Source: JBBQVO01 sp038211505
GTDB taxonomy: Bacteria; Chloroflexota; Dehalococcoidia; DSTF01; JACRBR01
Reading direction: 5' to 3'
NCBI GenBank assembly: GCA_038211505.1
Contig: JBBQVO010000045.1
Coordinates: 1-20,008, forward strand
Length of the DNA: 20,008 nt
In this document: one piece after another, positions 12,280 through 19,000 of the stretch
Numbering within the stretch: position 1 is the stretch's first letter
Layout: each line of letters begins with the position of its first letter
Translations under genes and position numbers: made by a program
The notes under the pieces: generated by a model
The model's input: the letters and a program-made list of their open reading frames with translations, nothing else
The model's database searches: none
What the model was told of the DNA's origin: nothing

Positions 12280-14196
12280 GTGGCTGCACTCCATAATCTC
12301 GAATCTCTGTTCTCGCGCGTCCAGAAGCCGGCACGCTACACCGGCGGCGAGTGGAACTCCGCCGTCAAGGACTGGGACGGCTGCGATGTCCGCATCGCCC
12401 TCGCCTACCCCGATCTCTACGACATCGGCATGTCGAACATGGGCCTCGGCATCCTCTACGACATCGTCAACCGGCGCGATGGCATGCTCGCCGAGCGCGT
12501 CTTCGCCCCGTGGTCTGACATGGAAGCCGTCATGCGCGCCGAAGGCGTCCCGCTCTGGAGCCTCGAGTCGCGCCACCCGATCGCCGAGTTCGACCTGCTC
12601 GGCTTCTCGCTGAGCTACGAGGGCACGTACACCAACATCCTCAACATGCTCGATCTCGCGCGGCTGCCGCAGCGCGCCGAAGAGCGCACCGACGCCCACC
12701 CGCTGATCATCTGCGGCGGCTCCGGCGCCCTCAATCCCGATGCGCTCGCCGACTTCGTCGATGTCTTCGTGCTCGGCGATGGCGAGGAGACGCTCGTCGA
12801 TGTCGTCGACTTCATCCGCGAATGGAAGCAGCAGGGCCGCGGCACGCGAGATGAGATGCTGTCGCGCCTGTCGAAGATCTGGGGCATCTACGTGCCGCGC
12901 TTCTACCAGCCGCAGTACAACGCCGACGGCAGCATCAAGTCCGTCGACCCGATCCACGACTGGCTGCCGAAGCGCGTCACCAAGCGCTTCGTCCAGCAGC
13001 TGCCGCCGGCGCTGACGAAGCCGATCGTGCCGTTCTTGCAGACGGTGCACGATCGCATGGCGATCGAGATCCAGCGCGGCTGCACGCAAGGCTGCCGCTT
13101 CTGCCAGGCCGGCATCATCTACCGCCCCCGGCTCGAGCTTTCGCCCGAAGAAGTCATCGAGGCGGCGCAGGAACTGCAACGCAACACCGGCTACGACGAG
13201 CTTTCGCTCGTCTCGCTCAGCACGACCGATCATTCGCAGATCATCCCGATCGTCGATGGCCTGCGCGACGCATTCGGCGATCGCCTGACGATCTCGTTGC
13301 CGTCGATGCGCGTCGACAGCTTTTCCGTGCGCGTCGCCGAGGCGGTCGCGACGCGCGGCAAGCACAGCATCACCTTCGCGCCAGAGGCCGGCACAGAGCG
13401 CCTCCGCATGACGATCAACAAGATCGTCACCGACGATGATCTATTCGCCGCCGCCGACAACGCCTTCGCGCAGGGCTGGACGAACGTCAAGATGTACTTC
13501 ATGGTTGGCCAGCCGACCGAAACGCACGAGGACATCGAAGGCATCGTCGCGCTCGCCCGCCGCGTCCGCGAGATCGGTCGCAAGTATCACGGCGGCCGCG
13601 CCCGCATCCGCGTCTCGACGTCGAACTTCATCCCTAAAGCCCACACCCCGTTCCAGTGGGCGGTGCAGGAGCAGCCCGACGTCCTCCGCATGCGCCACCT
13701 CTATCTACGCGACGCGCTGAAGAAGTCAGGCGTCGCCTTCACGTGGGAGGACCCGGAGCACAGCCTGCTCGAGGCGGTGCTGTCTCGCGGCGACCGGCGT
13801 CTCGGCGGCGCCATCCAGCGCGCCTGGCAGGCCGGCGCCCGCTTCGACGCCTGGCACGAGCACTACAACTGGCCGCGCTGGGAGAAAGCGCTCGACGAGA
13901 CGGGCCTCAACGCCAGCTTCTTCGCCTACCGCTCGCCGGGGCTCTTCGATCCCTTCCCCTGGTCGCACATCAACATCGGCGTCACCGAGTCGTACCTGCG
14001 CGCCGAGTGGCTGCGCACCCTCAAGCATCAGCAGACCGAGGACTGCCACAAAGCGCCGTGCAACGTCTGCGGCGTCCAGAACCAGAACGCCGACGACTGC
14101 CTCAACCGCTTCGACCTCCGCCTCGCGTCGAAGGGCAAGCCGCCGCAAGACCGCACCGGCCTCGTGCGCCCGATCGAAATGTTCTCGCTGACGTAA
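12280..14196 (+). CDS. TIGR03960-type radical SAM protein with B12-binding-like N-terminal domain
   Basis: 638 residues from GTG 12280. The first ~200 residues resemble a cobalamin-binding-like domain: VRIALAYPDLYDIGMSN, LLGFSLSYEGTYTN, and LIICGGSGALNPDALADFVD leading to GDGEETL. The radical SAM domain carries the [4Fe-4S]/SAM motif as Cys268, Cys272 and Cys275 in RGCTQGCRFCQ, followed by SLVSLSTTDHS, the GKHSITFAPEAGTERLR strand and MYFMVGQPTETHED. The C-terminus has an extra Cys cluster (589, 594, 597, 607: CHKAPCNVCG and DDC) that may bind metal. This architecture matches the family often found next to, or fused with, a DUF2344 protein; no DUF2344 gene follows here. The reaction is unknown. 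A hairpin terminator follows directly, so it is a single-gene unit. Confidence 0.92.
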   Translation: MAALHNLESLFSRVQKPARYTGGEWNSAVKDWDGCDVRIALAYPDLYDIGMSNMGLGILYDIVNRRDGMLAERVFAPWSDMEAVMRAEGVPLWSLESRHPIAEFDLLGFSLSYEGTYTNILNMLDLARLPQRAEERTDAHPLIICGGSGALNPDALADFVDVFVLGDGEETLVDVVDFIREWKQQGRGTRDEMLSRLSKIWGIYVPRFYQPQYNADGSIKSVDPIHDWLPKRVTKRFVQQLPPALTKPIVPFLQTVHDRMAIEIQRGCTQGCRFCQAGIIYRPRLELSPEEVIEAAQELQRNTGYDELSLVSLSTTDHSQIIPIVDGLRDAFGDRLTISLPSMRVDSFSVRVAEAVATRGKHSITFAPEAGTERLRMTINKIVTDDDLFAAADNAFAQGWTNVKMYFMVGQPTETHEDIEGIVALARRVREIGRKYHGGRARIRVSTSNFIPKAHTPFQWAVQEQPDVLRMRHLYLRDALKKSGVAFTWEDPEHSLLEAVLSRGDRRLGGAIQRAWQAGARFDAWHEHYNWPRWEKALDETGLNASFFAYRSPGLFDPFPWSHINIGVTESYLRAEWLRTLKHQQTEDCHKAPCNVCGVQNQNADDCLNRFDLRLASKGKPPQDRTGLVRPIEMFSLT

Positions 14197-14202
14197 CCCC
14201 CC

Positions 14203-14231
14203 GGCCCCCTTCCCGGTGCGGGAAAGGGGCC
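14203..14231 (+). terminator. Terminator of the radical SAM gene
   Basis: GGCCCCCTTCCC and GGGAAAGGGGCC form a 12-bp stem with one mismatch and a 5-base loop, 7 bases after the stop. The tail GTTCGTTTGG is only moderately T-rich. Confidence 0.65.
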
Positions 14232-14308
14232 GTTCGTTTGGATGCAATCCCAAGGGGCACATTCTGTCACGCAATCTCCGATCCTCGGACAGTCTCACGC
14301 TGTCTACT

Positions 14309-14608
14309 TTGGTGGTTGTCGCTAACGGCGCATGGACAGCCCTGGTCTTAGGAGGCGCGGTCCTCTACGAGGCGACCTGTGGCGGCAATGGTCCTGGACA
14401 GCAGCAATGCGGAGGTGGTTTGGGGCTAGGGGTGCTCTGGTTCATGGGACAAGCGATACTCTTCATTCCGATGTCATGGGCCACGCGTCGCCTTGCCGAT
14501 GCGACGAGCTAAAGATCCGACTGGATTGTGGCCGTGGGAGTGGGCGGGGTCGTAACGGCTATTGCGATACCCGTAGTTGTGTTCGCACTTTTTTTATTCC
14601 GGCGTTGA
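14309..14608 (+). pseudogene. Small membrane protein ORF broken by an in-frame TAA
   Basis: In one frame, the segment encodes VVVANGAWTALVLGGAVLYE (helix 1), a Gly/Gln/Cys loop (TCGGNGPGQQQCGGG), LGVLWFMGQAILFIPMSWAT (helix 2) and RRLADATS, then TAA at 14510-14512. The same frame resumes at once as RSDWIVAVGVGGVVTAIAIP and VVVFALFLFRR, a third helix with a basic end, and stops at TGA 14606. A stop between two collinear, plainly membrane-like parts suggests a premature stop. No ATG is in frame; TTG 14309 or GTG 14312 are possible starts, and the true start may also be lost. Base composition is lower in GC than flanking genes. Alternatives are two short ORFs or a sequencing error. I do not recognise a family. 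Confidence 0.45.
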
Positions 14609-14649
14609 GCGGCGTCAACGGAGAGAGCCGAGCCCCCTTATTTCGTGGC

Positions 14650-14741
14650 CGCTTTGACCTCCGCCTCGCCGCAAACGGCAAACCCCGGCAACACCGCACC
14701 GGCCTGGTGCGCGCCCCATTGAGATGTTCTCGCTGACGTAA
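14650..14741 (+). pseudogene. Degraded duplicate of the 3' end of the radical SAM gene
   Basis: By hand alignment with 14107-14196 of the intact gene, about 13 mismatches and one 2-base insertion occur over ~91 bases. Both share CGCACCGGCCT and a TGTTCTCGCTGACGTAA end. The copy reads RFDLRLAANGKPRQHRTGLV, like the intact RFDLRLASKGKPPQDRTGLV, then the insertion shifts the frame of the final PIEMFSLT. Nothing upstream of the RFDL codons matches, so only the last ~30 codons were copied or survive. Confidence 0.8.
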
Positions 14742-14878
14742 CGCAGCGTGATAACGCCTGGCGGAACCATCCACCTCGCGCCATACGCGGGTGATCGTCC
14801 CAACGGTACCGGGCTGACGACGGTCGGCCGACGTAACTGCTCGTCCTCACCTCCGCAGCCCGATCGGTCCCCGCAAGA

Positions 14879-14914
14879 CCTCTGTGCTTCTGTGCCTCTG
14901 TGACCTGTGGTGAA
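14879..14914. repeat. Imperfect CTCTGTGC tandem repeat
   Basis: CCTCTGTGCTTCTGTGCCTC followed by TGTGACCTGTGGTGAA; a 9-base period of CTTCTGTG/CCTCTGTG. I recognise it as another short sequence dispersed in many environmental genomes. It is not a CRISPR, because there are no spacers. Confidence 0.5.
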
Positions 14915-14934
14915 CTTCCAAGACAAGCCCCTGC

Positions 14935-14972
14935 GTAACGCAACGATCACTCAGACGAAATGTGTTCGTAAC
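14935..14972 (+). promoter_or_regulatory. Candidate nitrogen-regulator operator, four 5-mers at 11-bp period
   Basis: GTAAC-n6-ATCAC-n6-GAAAT-n6-GTAAC, exactly periodic. The GlnR boxes of actinobacteria have the form gTnAC-n6-GaAAC repeated. The array covers the place where a -35 should be for the -10 at 14983, and no -35 consensus exists there, as expected for an activator-dependent promoter. Assignment to GlnR is an inference; no regulator gene is in the window. Confidence 0.45.
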
Positions 14973-14982
14973 ATGACTGGCG

Positions 14983-14988
14983 TATTCT
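14983..14988 (+). promoter_or_regulatory. Candidate -10 box of amt
   Basis: TATTCT, with the transcript predicted to begin near 14995, giving a ~28-base leader that includes GGGAGGA (15012-15018). Confidence 0.5.
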
Positions 14989-15022
14989 CCCGAAATCGAG
15001 TCACAAACATTGGGAGGAATAC

Positions 15023-16393
15023 ATGGATCCTGTGTCCGGGATTAACACCGGCGATACCGCGTGGGTGCTGGCCGCGTCGGCGCTCGTGCTCTTCATGACG
15101 CCGGGGCTCGCGTTCTTCTACGGCGGCTTCGTCCGCAACAAGAACGTCCTCGGCACGATCATGCAGAGCTTCATCGTGATCGGCCTCGTCGGCATCATCT
15201 GGGTCGTCGTCGGCTATTCGCTCGCCTTCGGGCCGGATGTCCGCGACTGGGGCGTCATCGGCAACCTCCACTACTTTGGCCTTCGCCACGTCAGCGCCTT
15301 CGAGCCCTATCCCGGCGGCCTCTTCCCCACCGTCCCGCACGAAGCCTTCATGGGCTTCCAACTGATGTTCGCGATCATCACGCCGGCGCTGATCACCGGC
15401 GCCTTCGCCGAGCGCGCGAAGTTCGGCCCGTTCCTCATCTTCATGGCGCTCTGGTCGCTCCTCGTCTACGCGCCGGTTGCGCACTGGGTGTTCGATGCCG
15501 ACGGCTTCATCGCCGCCAACATCAAGGGTCTCGACTTCGCTGGCGGGACCGCCATTCACGTCAACGCCGGCGCCGCCGCGCTCGCCGCCGCCTTCGTCTT
15601 CGGCCGCCGCAAAGGCTTCAAGCAGGAGCCGATGGAGCCGCACGACGTGACGATGATCGTGCTCGGAACCGGCATCCTCTGGTTCGGCTGGTTCGGCTTT
15701 AACGCCGGTAGCGCCGGCGCGGCGAACGGCCAGGCCGTGAACGCCTTCGTCGTCACGACGACTGCCGCTTCTACCGCGGCGATGGCATGGATGGCGATGA
15801 GCTGGTGGATCACCGGCAAGCCCAGCGTGGTCGGCGCAGCCGCCGGCGCTGTCGCCGGACTCGTCGCCATCACGCCCGCTTCCGGATTTGTGCAACCGAT
15901 GGAGGCGATCGCCATCGGCGCCGGCGCCGGCGTCTTCTGCTTCCTCGCCGTCCAGTGGCGCGCGAAGACGAGCATCGATGACTCGCTCGACGTCGTCGGC
16001 GTGCACGGCATCGGCGGCATGTGGGGCGCGCTCGCCACGGGCATCTTCTGCGTCGCCCTCTTCGGCGGCAACGACGGCCTGACGCACGGCGGCGGCATCG
16101 ACCAGCTGTGGCGGCAGGCGCTCGGCGTCGCCATCGTCGCTCCCTACTCTTTCATCATGACCTTCGTCATACTCAAGGCGCTCGACCTCACCATGGGCAT
16201 CCGCGTCAACGAAGAGGACGAAGTCTCCGGCCTCGACGTCTCGCAGCACGGCGAGCGCGCATACATCTTCGGCGGCAGCGGCCCCGTGCTCGGCATCCCG
16301 GAAGCGATCCCCGTGCACACCGATGCGCACGGTCACACCGACACCGCCGCCGAGCACATGGTCCGCCCCGAAGTCGGCGCGAAGTCGCATTAG
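15023..16393 (+). CDS. amt: Ammonium transporter Amt
   Basis: 456 residues with eleven predicted helices. ATG 15023 has GGAGG 5 bases upstream. Family landmarks: LFMTPGLAFFYGG in helix 1; FAIITPALITGAFAER; GGTAIHVNAGAAALAAAFV holding pore His179; GWFGFNAGS; and DVVGVHGIGGMWGA holding pore His328. The twin His pair lines the pore that conducts ammonium across the inner membrane. The cytoplasmic tail has the usual SGLDVSQHGERAY, then an unusual His/Asp-rich end (HTDAHGHTDTAAEH). glnB follows 116 bases downstream with no terminator of the T-tract type, and Amt-GlnK/B pairing is a standard arrangement in which P-II blocks the channel when nitrogen is ample. Upstream lies a possible nitrogen operator. 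Confidence 0.97.
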   Translation: MDPVSGINTGDTAWVLAASALVLFMTPGLAFFYGGFVRNKNVLGTIMQSFIVIGLVGIIWVVVGYSLAFGPDVRDWGVIGNLHYFGLRHVSAFEPYPGGLFPTVPHEAFMGFQLMFAIITPALITGAFAERAKFGPFLIFMALWSLLVYAPVAHWVFDADGFIAANIKGLDFAGGTAIHVNAGAAALAAAFVFGRRKGFKQEPMEPHDVTMIVLGTGILWFGWFGFNAGSAGAANGQAVNAFVVTTTAASTAAMAWMAMSWWITGKPSVVGAAAGAVAGLVAITPASGFVQPMEAIAIGAGAGVFCFLAVQWRAKTSIDDSLDVVGVHGIGGMWGALATGIFCVALFGGNDGLTHGGGIDQLWRQALGVAIVAPYSFIMTFVILKALDLTMGIRVNEEDEVSGLDVSQHGERAYIFGGSGPVLGIPEAIPVHTDAHGHTDTAAEHMVRPEVGAKSH

Positions 16394-16424
16394 CGCAGCC
16401 CCGGCGGGTGCCATCCAATGCTGT

Positions 16425-16448
16425 AGGGGCGGCCCGGTGTGGCCGCCT
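16425..16448. repeat. GGCGGCC/GGCCGCC hairpin between amt and glnB
   Basis: A 7-bp perfect stem with a 6-base loop, in the context TGTAGGGGCGGCCCGGTGTG. Similar GTAGGGGCG-type hairpins are dispersed in many bacterial genomes. In the amt-glnB transcript it could modulate read-through or mRNA stability. Confidence 0.5.
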
Positions 16449-16509
16449 GGGTCGAGAGGGCAACGCGGTCGCAAAATCGCGCGACTGCCCGAAGAAGGAT
16501 TGTTACGAA

Positions 16510-16851
16510 ATGAAGAAGATAGAAGCGATCATCCGGCCCGAGAAGCTGGACGATGTGAAGACCGCCCTTTCGGACAAGGGCTACATCGGGCTAAATATCG
16601 TCGGCGTTACCGGGCGCGGCGTGCAAAAGGGCATCGTGCACGCCGGCCGCGCCGGACAGGCGTACTCGGTGGACATGCTGCCGAAGGTGAAACTGGAGAC
16701 CGTCGTCATCGACAAGAACGTCGACGAGGTCGTCAGCATCATCCAGCAGGCGGCTTGGACCGGCAACATCGGCGATGGCAAGATCTTCGTGATGCCCGTC
16801 GAAGAAGCGATCCGCGTCCGCACCGGCGAGCGCGGCGACATCGCCGTCTGA
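16510..16851 (+). CDS. glnB: P-II nitrogen regulatory protein
   Basis: 113 residues, standard length. It begins MKKIEAIIRPEKLDDVKTAL; the Walker-like GDGKIFV and the C-terminal EEAIRVRTGERG of P-II are intact. P-II trimers bind ATP/ADP and 2-oxoglutarate and control Amt and glutamine synthetase or regulators. The T-loop, GVQKGIVHAGRAGQAYSVDM, keeps Gln39 and Lys40 but is one residue longer than the GlnB/GlnK loop of enterics. Tyr52 then lines up with the uridylylated Tyr51, while the cyanobacterial Ser49 is not present. Whether it is modified cannot be said. GAAGGA about ten bases upstream is the likely Shine-Dalgarno. It sits between amt and glnA, probably one operon. Confidence 0.96.
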   Translation: MKKIEAIIRPEKLDDVKTALSDKGYIGLNIVGVTGRGVQKGIVHAGRAGQAYSVDMLPKVKLETVVIDKNVDEVVSIIQQAAWTGNIGDGKIFVMPVEEAIRVRTGERGDIAV

Positions 16852-17016
16852 CGCCAGGAACATCGTGAACATTCGGCGCGACGAGCGCCGCATGAACAAC
16901 GGCGACGGCGAACGAACCGGCGATCAAGCAAGAGTGAATGTGGGCGCTGCGTGCCGCGCCCCGTCGCGACGGATACGGTGTCTATCGCGAATCAGCAGGC
17001 AGCGGGAGTGTGCGAC

Positions 17017-18117
17017 GTGAGCAACTATCGAGCCGAGTACATCTGGATCGACGGCACGAAGCCGACGGCGAAACTGCGATCGAAAACGAAGATCATCGCC
17101 AAAGGCGAGAAGCCGATGATCTGGGGCTTCGACGGATCGAGCACCAACCAGGCGCCCGGCAGCAACAGCGACTGCGTCCTCAAGCCCGCCTTCATCTGCC
17201 CCGACCCGATCCGCGGTGCCGACAACCTGCTCGTCCTCTGCGAGGTGCTGCTCACCGACATGAAGCCGCACCCGTCGAACACGCGCGCCGCCTGCGCCGA
17301 AGTGGCGAAGAAGTACGCCGCGCACGACACCTGGTTCGGCATCGAGCAGGAGTACACGTTCTTCGAAGGCTCGCGGCCGCTCGGCTGGCCCGACACCGGC
17401 TTCCCCGGCCCGCAGGGTCCGTACTACTGCGGCGTCGGCGCCGACGAAGTCTTCGGCCGTGAAGTCGTCGAGGCGCACACCACCGCCTGCCTCAACGCCG
17501 GCATCAAGATCGCCGGCACCAACGGCGAGGTGATGCCCGGACAGTGGGAGTTCCAGATCGGCCCGATCGGCACCGTCGAGTGCGCCGACCACCTGTGGAT
17601 GGCGCGCTGGCTGCTCTACCGCATCGCCGAGGACTTCGGCATCAACGCCTCCATCGACCCCAAGCCCGTGAAGGGCGACTGGAACGGCGCCGGCGCCCAC
17701 ACCAACTTCTCGACGAAGGAGATGCGCGCCTCCTACCAGCCCTGCGTCGACGCCGCCGAGGCGCTGAAGAAGAAGGCCGCCCTGCACATCGAGAACTACG
17801 GCTTCGGCATCGAAGGCCGCCTCACGGGCCAGCACGAGACGGCGTCGTACAAGACCTTCAGCTACGGCGTCTCGGATCGCGGCGCATCGGTGCGCATCCC
17901 CTGGCAGGTCGCGCTCGACAAGAAGGGCTACATCGAAGACCGCCGCCCGAACGCCAACATGGACCCGTACGTCGTCACCCGCCTGATCACCGACACCGTC
18001 TGCAGCGCCATGGAGTCGAAAGGCGGCAGCCGCAACGGCGCCTCCGCCTCCAAGAACGGCGCCTCAAAGGCGAAGCTCCCGGCGCGCACGAAGGCGAAAG
18101 CCGGCGCGCGGCGGTAG
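17017..18117 (+). CDS. glnA: Type II (eukaryote-like) glutamine synthetase
   Basis: 366 residues from GTG 17017 (GGGAG 8 bases upstream); ATG 16951 adds 22 residues absent from the family. Glutamine synthetase joins ammonia to glutamate using ATP. This is the GSII class and not the ~470-residue bacterial GSI: RAEYIWIDGT at the start, WGFDGSSTNQAPGSNSD, the metal-binding GIEQEYTFFEG (Glu110, Glu112), the long PLGWPDTGFPGPQGPYYCGV signature, GEVMPGQWEFQIGP, GDWNGAGAHTNFST, and YGVSDRGASVRIP with EDRRPNANMDPY. The GSI adenylylation loop is absent, so control must be by other means. The last ~30 residues form a Lys/Ala/Ser/Arg tail (SKAKLPARTKAKAGARR) beyond the catalytic domain. It follows glnB after 165 bases and ends at a hairpin. 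Confidence 0.95.
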   Translation: MSNYRAEYIWIDGTKPTAKLRSKTKIIAKGEKPMIWGFDGSSTNQAPGSNSDCVLKPAFICPDPIRGADNLLVLCEVLLTDMKPHPSNTRAACAEVAKKYAAHDTWFGIEQEYTFFEGSRPLGWPDTGFPGPQGPYYCGVGADEVFGREVVEAHTTACLNAGIKIAGTNGEVMPGQWEFQIGPIGTVECADHLWMARWLLYRIAEDFGINASIDPKPVKGDWNGAGAHTNFSTKEMRASYQPCVDAAEALKKKAALHIENYGFGIEGRLTGQHETASYKTFSYGVSDRGASVRIPWQVALDKKGYIEDRRPNANMDPYVVTRLITDTVCSAMESKGGSRNGASASKNGASKAKLPARTKAKAGARR

Positions 18118-18145
18118 GCGACGACAACAAGCGTTGATACGCAGA

Positions 18146-18171
18146 AGAGGCCTCCGGTGACGGAGGCCTCT
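18146..18171. terminator. Hairpin between convergent glnA and tcmP
   Basis: AGAGGCCTCCG and CGGAGGCCTCT form a perfect 11-bp stem around a GTGA loop. It lies in the 70-base gap of two convergent genes and can serve both. Neither side has a clean T tract. Confidence 0.7.
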
Positions 18172-18187
18172 CTGATTCACGACGGCT

Positions 18188-19000
18188 TTAGAGCATCCGC
18201 TTCTGTCCACTAAACTTAAGTTGGCTGATCTTCTTGAAGAACTCGGCCCCGCGCGGATGCTTGCTGGCAAAAACTAGGTGGTAGATCGTAGCCTCATTCG
18301 AATTCAGTATCCGGACGTCGTCATCGACATGCGTGTATCCAAGCTTGCGTAGCTGCTGTTCGTAAAAGTCAAGCAGCTTTCGGAATGTGATCTTCTCGCC
18401 CTCCAACTTCAGTTCAACCATCGAGCGCCAGTCGCGAGATCCGAAGAATGGATCGAGGTGTGGCTCGTAGCTAGGATCATCGATGAACCGTTTGAGGAAT
18501 CCAGTCATCAGCGTGACGATGAGATCGACAGGTCGTCCTTGAGTTAGGGCCGCAATCGAGTCGAGCGAAATTTGGAACGCCGTCGGATCGATGACGGCGA
18601 GTCCGATCGTCCCTTTCCTGTTCAGCTCCAGTGCGTCTACCGCGTCGCGGGCGGCCGCATTGCAATCGAGCGTTCGAATGGTGACGCGACCCTCACTTCC
18701 AGCGACTCTCCGTTGAAGCGCGGTGGTCACTTCAGGATCGTAGTCATTGAGGTAGAGGTCGGAGAACGGTGACTTTGCGTTCAGTGCCAAGAGCGCGGAG
18801 CCATCGACCTCTCGTCCGGTGTCCTTGATCACGCATCGACCTGGGCCAGAAAAGAGATCGACGTAGACCCGTCGCGACCACTTGTTTTTCATGCCCGTGC
18901 TGAAGATGTCGACGTAGCGGTCGATGTAGAACAGCTTCTCTTCGGACCACAGGCCGACCTCCCGCGCGGGCAACCCATCGGACGCCGCTACGAGTGTCAC
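18188..19000 (-). CDS. tcmP: Three-Cys-motif partner protein TcmP
   Basis: 270 residues from GTG 19000. Matches the TcmP family (TIGR04474-type): KLFYIDRYVDIFSTGMKNKW near residues 22-41, a methyltransferase-like glycine loop YVDLFSGPGR (46-55), an acidic LYLNDYDPE (82-90) where a SAM-binding acidic residue would sit, LAVIDPTAFQISL (134-146), and a C-terminal YHLVFASKHPRGAEFFKKI. The family is found beside DUF5131 proteins; it looks like a Rossmann SAM methyltransferase with a changed catalytic motif (DPTAF), and its activity is not established. Its GTGA start overlaps the stop of the DUF5131 gene by 4 bases, so translation is likely coupled. Base composition is clearly lower in GC than neighbouring genes, suggesting acquisition by transfer. 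Confidence 0.9.
   Translation of the reverse strand: MTLVAASDGLPAREVGLWSEEKLFYIDRYVDIFSTGMKNKWSRRVYVDLFSGPGRCVIKDTGREVDGSALLALNAKSPFSDLYLNDYDPEVTTALQRRVAGSEGRVTIRTLDCNAAARDAVDALELNRKGTIGLAVIDPTAFQISLDSIAALTQGRPVDLIVTLMTGFLKRFIDDPSYEPHLDPFFGSRDWRSMVELKLEGEKITFRKLLDFYEQQLRKLGYTHVDDDVRILNSNEATIYHLVFASKHPRGAEFFKKISQLKFSGQKRML

Larger units (their letters stand above)
14742..15022. other. Non-coding region before amt
   Basis: No credible gene on either strand. It contains the CTCTGTG repeat at 14879-14914, the candidate nitrogen operator at 14935-14972, the amt -10 at 14983-14988 and the amt Shine-Dalgarno at 15012-15018. I see nothing in 14742-14878. Confidence 0.6.

Noticed and set aside
12172..13365. 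Minus-strand open frame of 397 codons
   Set aside because: It is antisense to the first half of the radical SAM gene and is Asp/Arg/Ala-rich without motifs.
14879..14914. CRISPR-like or tandem array
   Set aside because: Only a short 9-base-period tract with no spacers and no cas genes.
14935..14988. NtcA-type site (GTA-N8-TAC) at amt
   Set aside because: No GTA-N8-TAC with correct spacing is present; the 11-bp direct-repeat geometry fits better.
14951..16474. Minus-strand open frame of 507 codons
   Set aside because: It is the antisense of amt; the plus strand has both pore His motifs and a Shine-Dalgarno.
16924..17835. Minus-strand open frame of 303 codons
   Set aside because: Antisense to glnA, no domain features.
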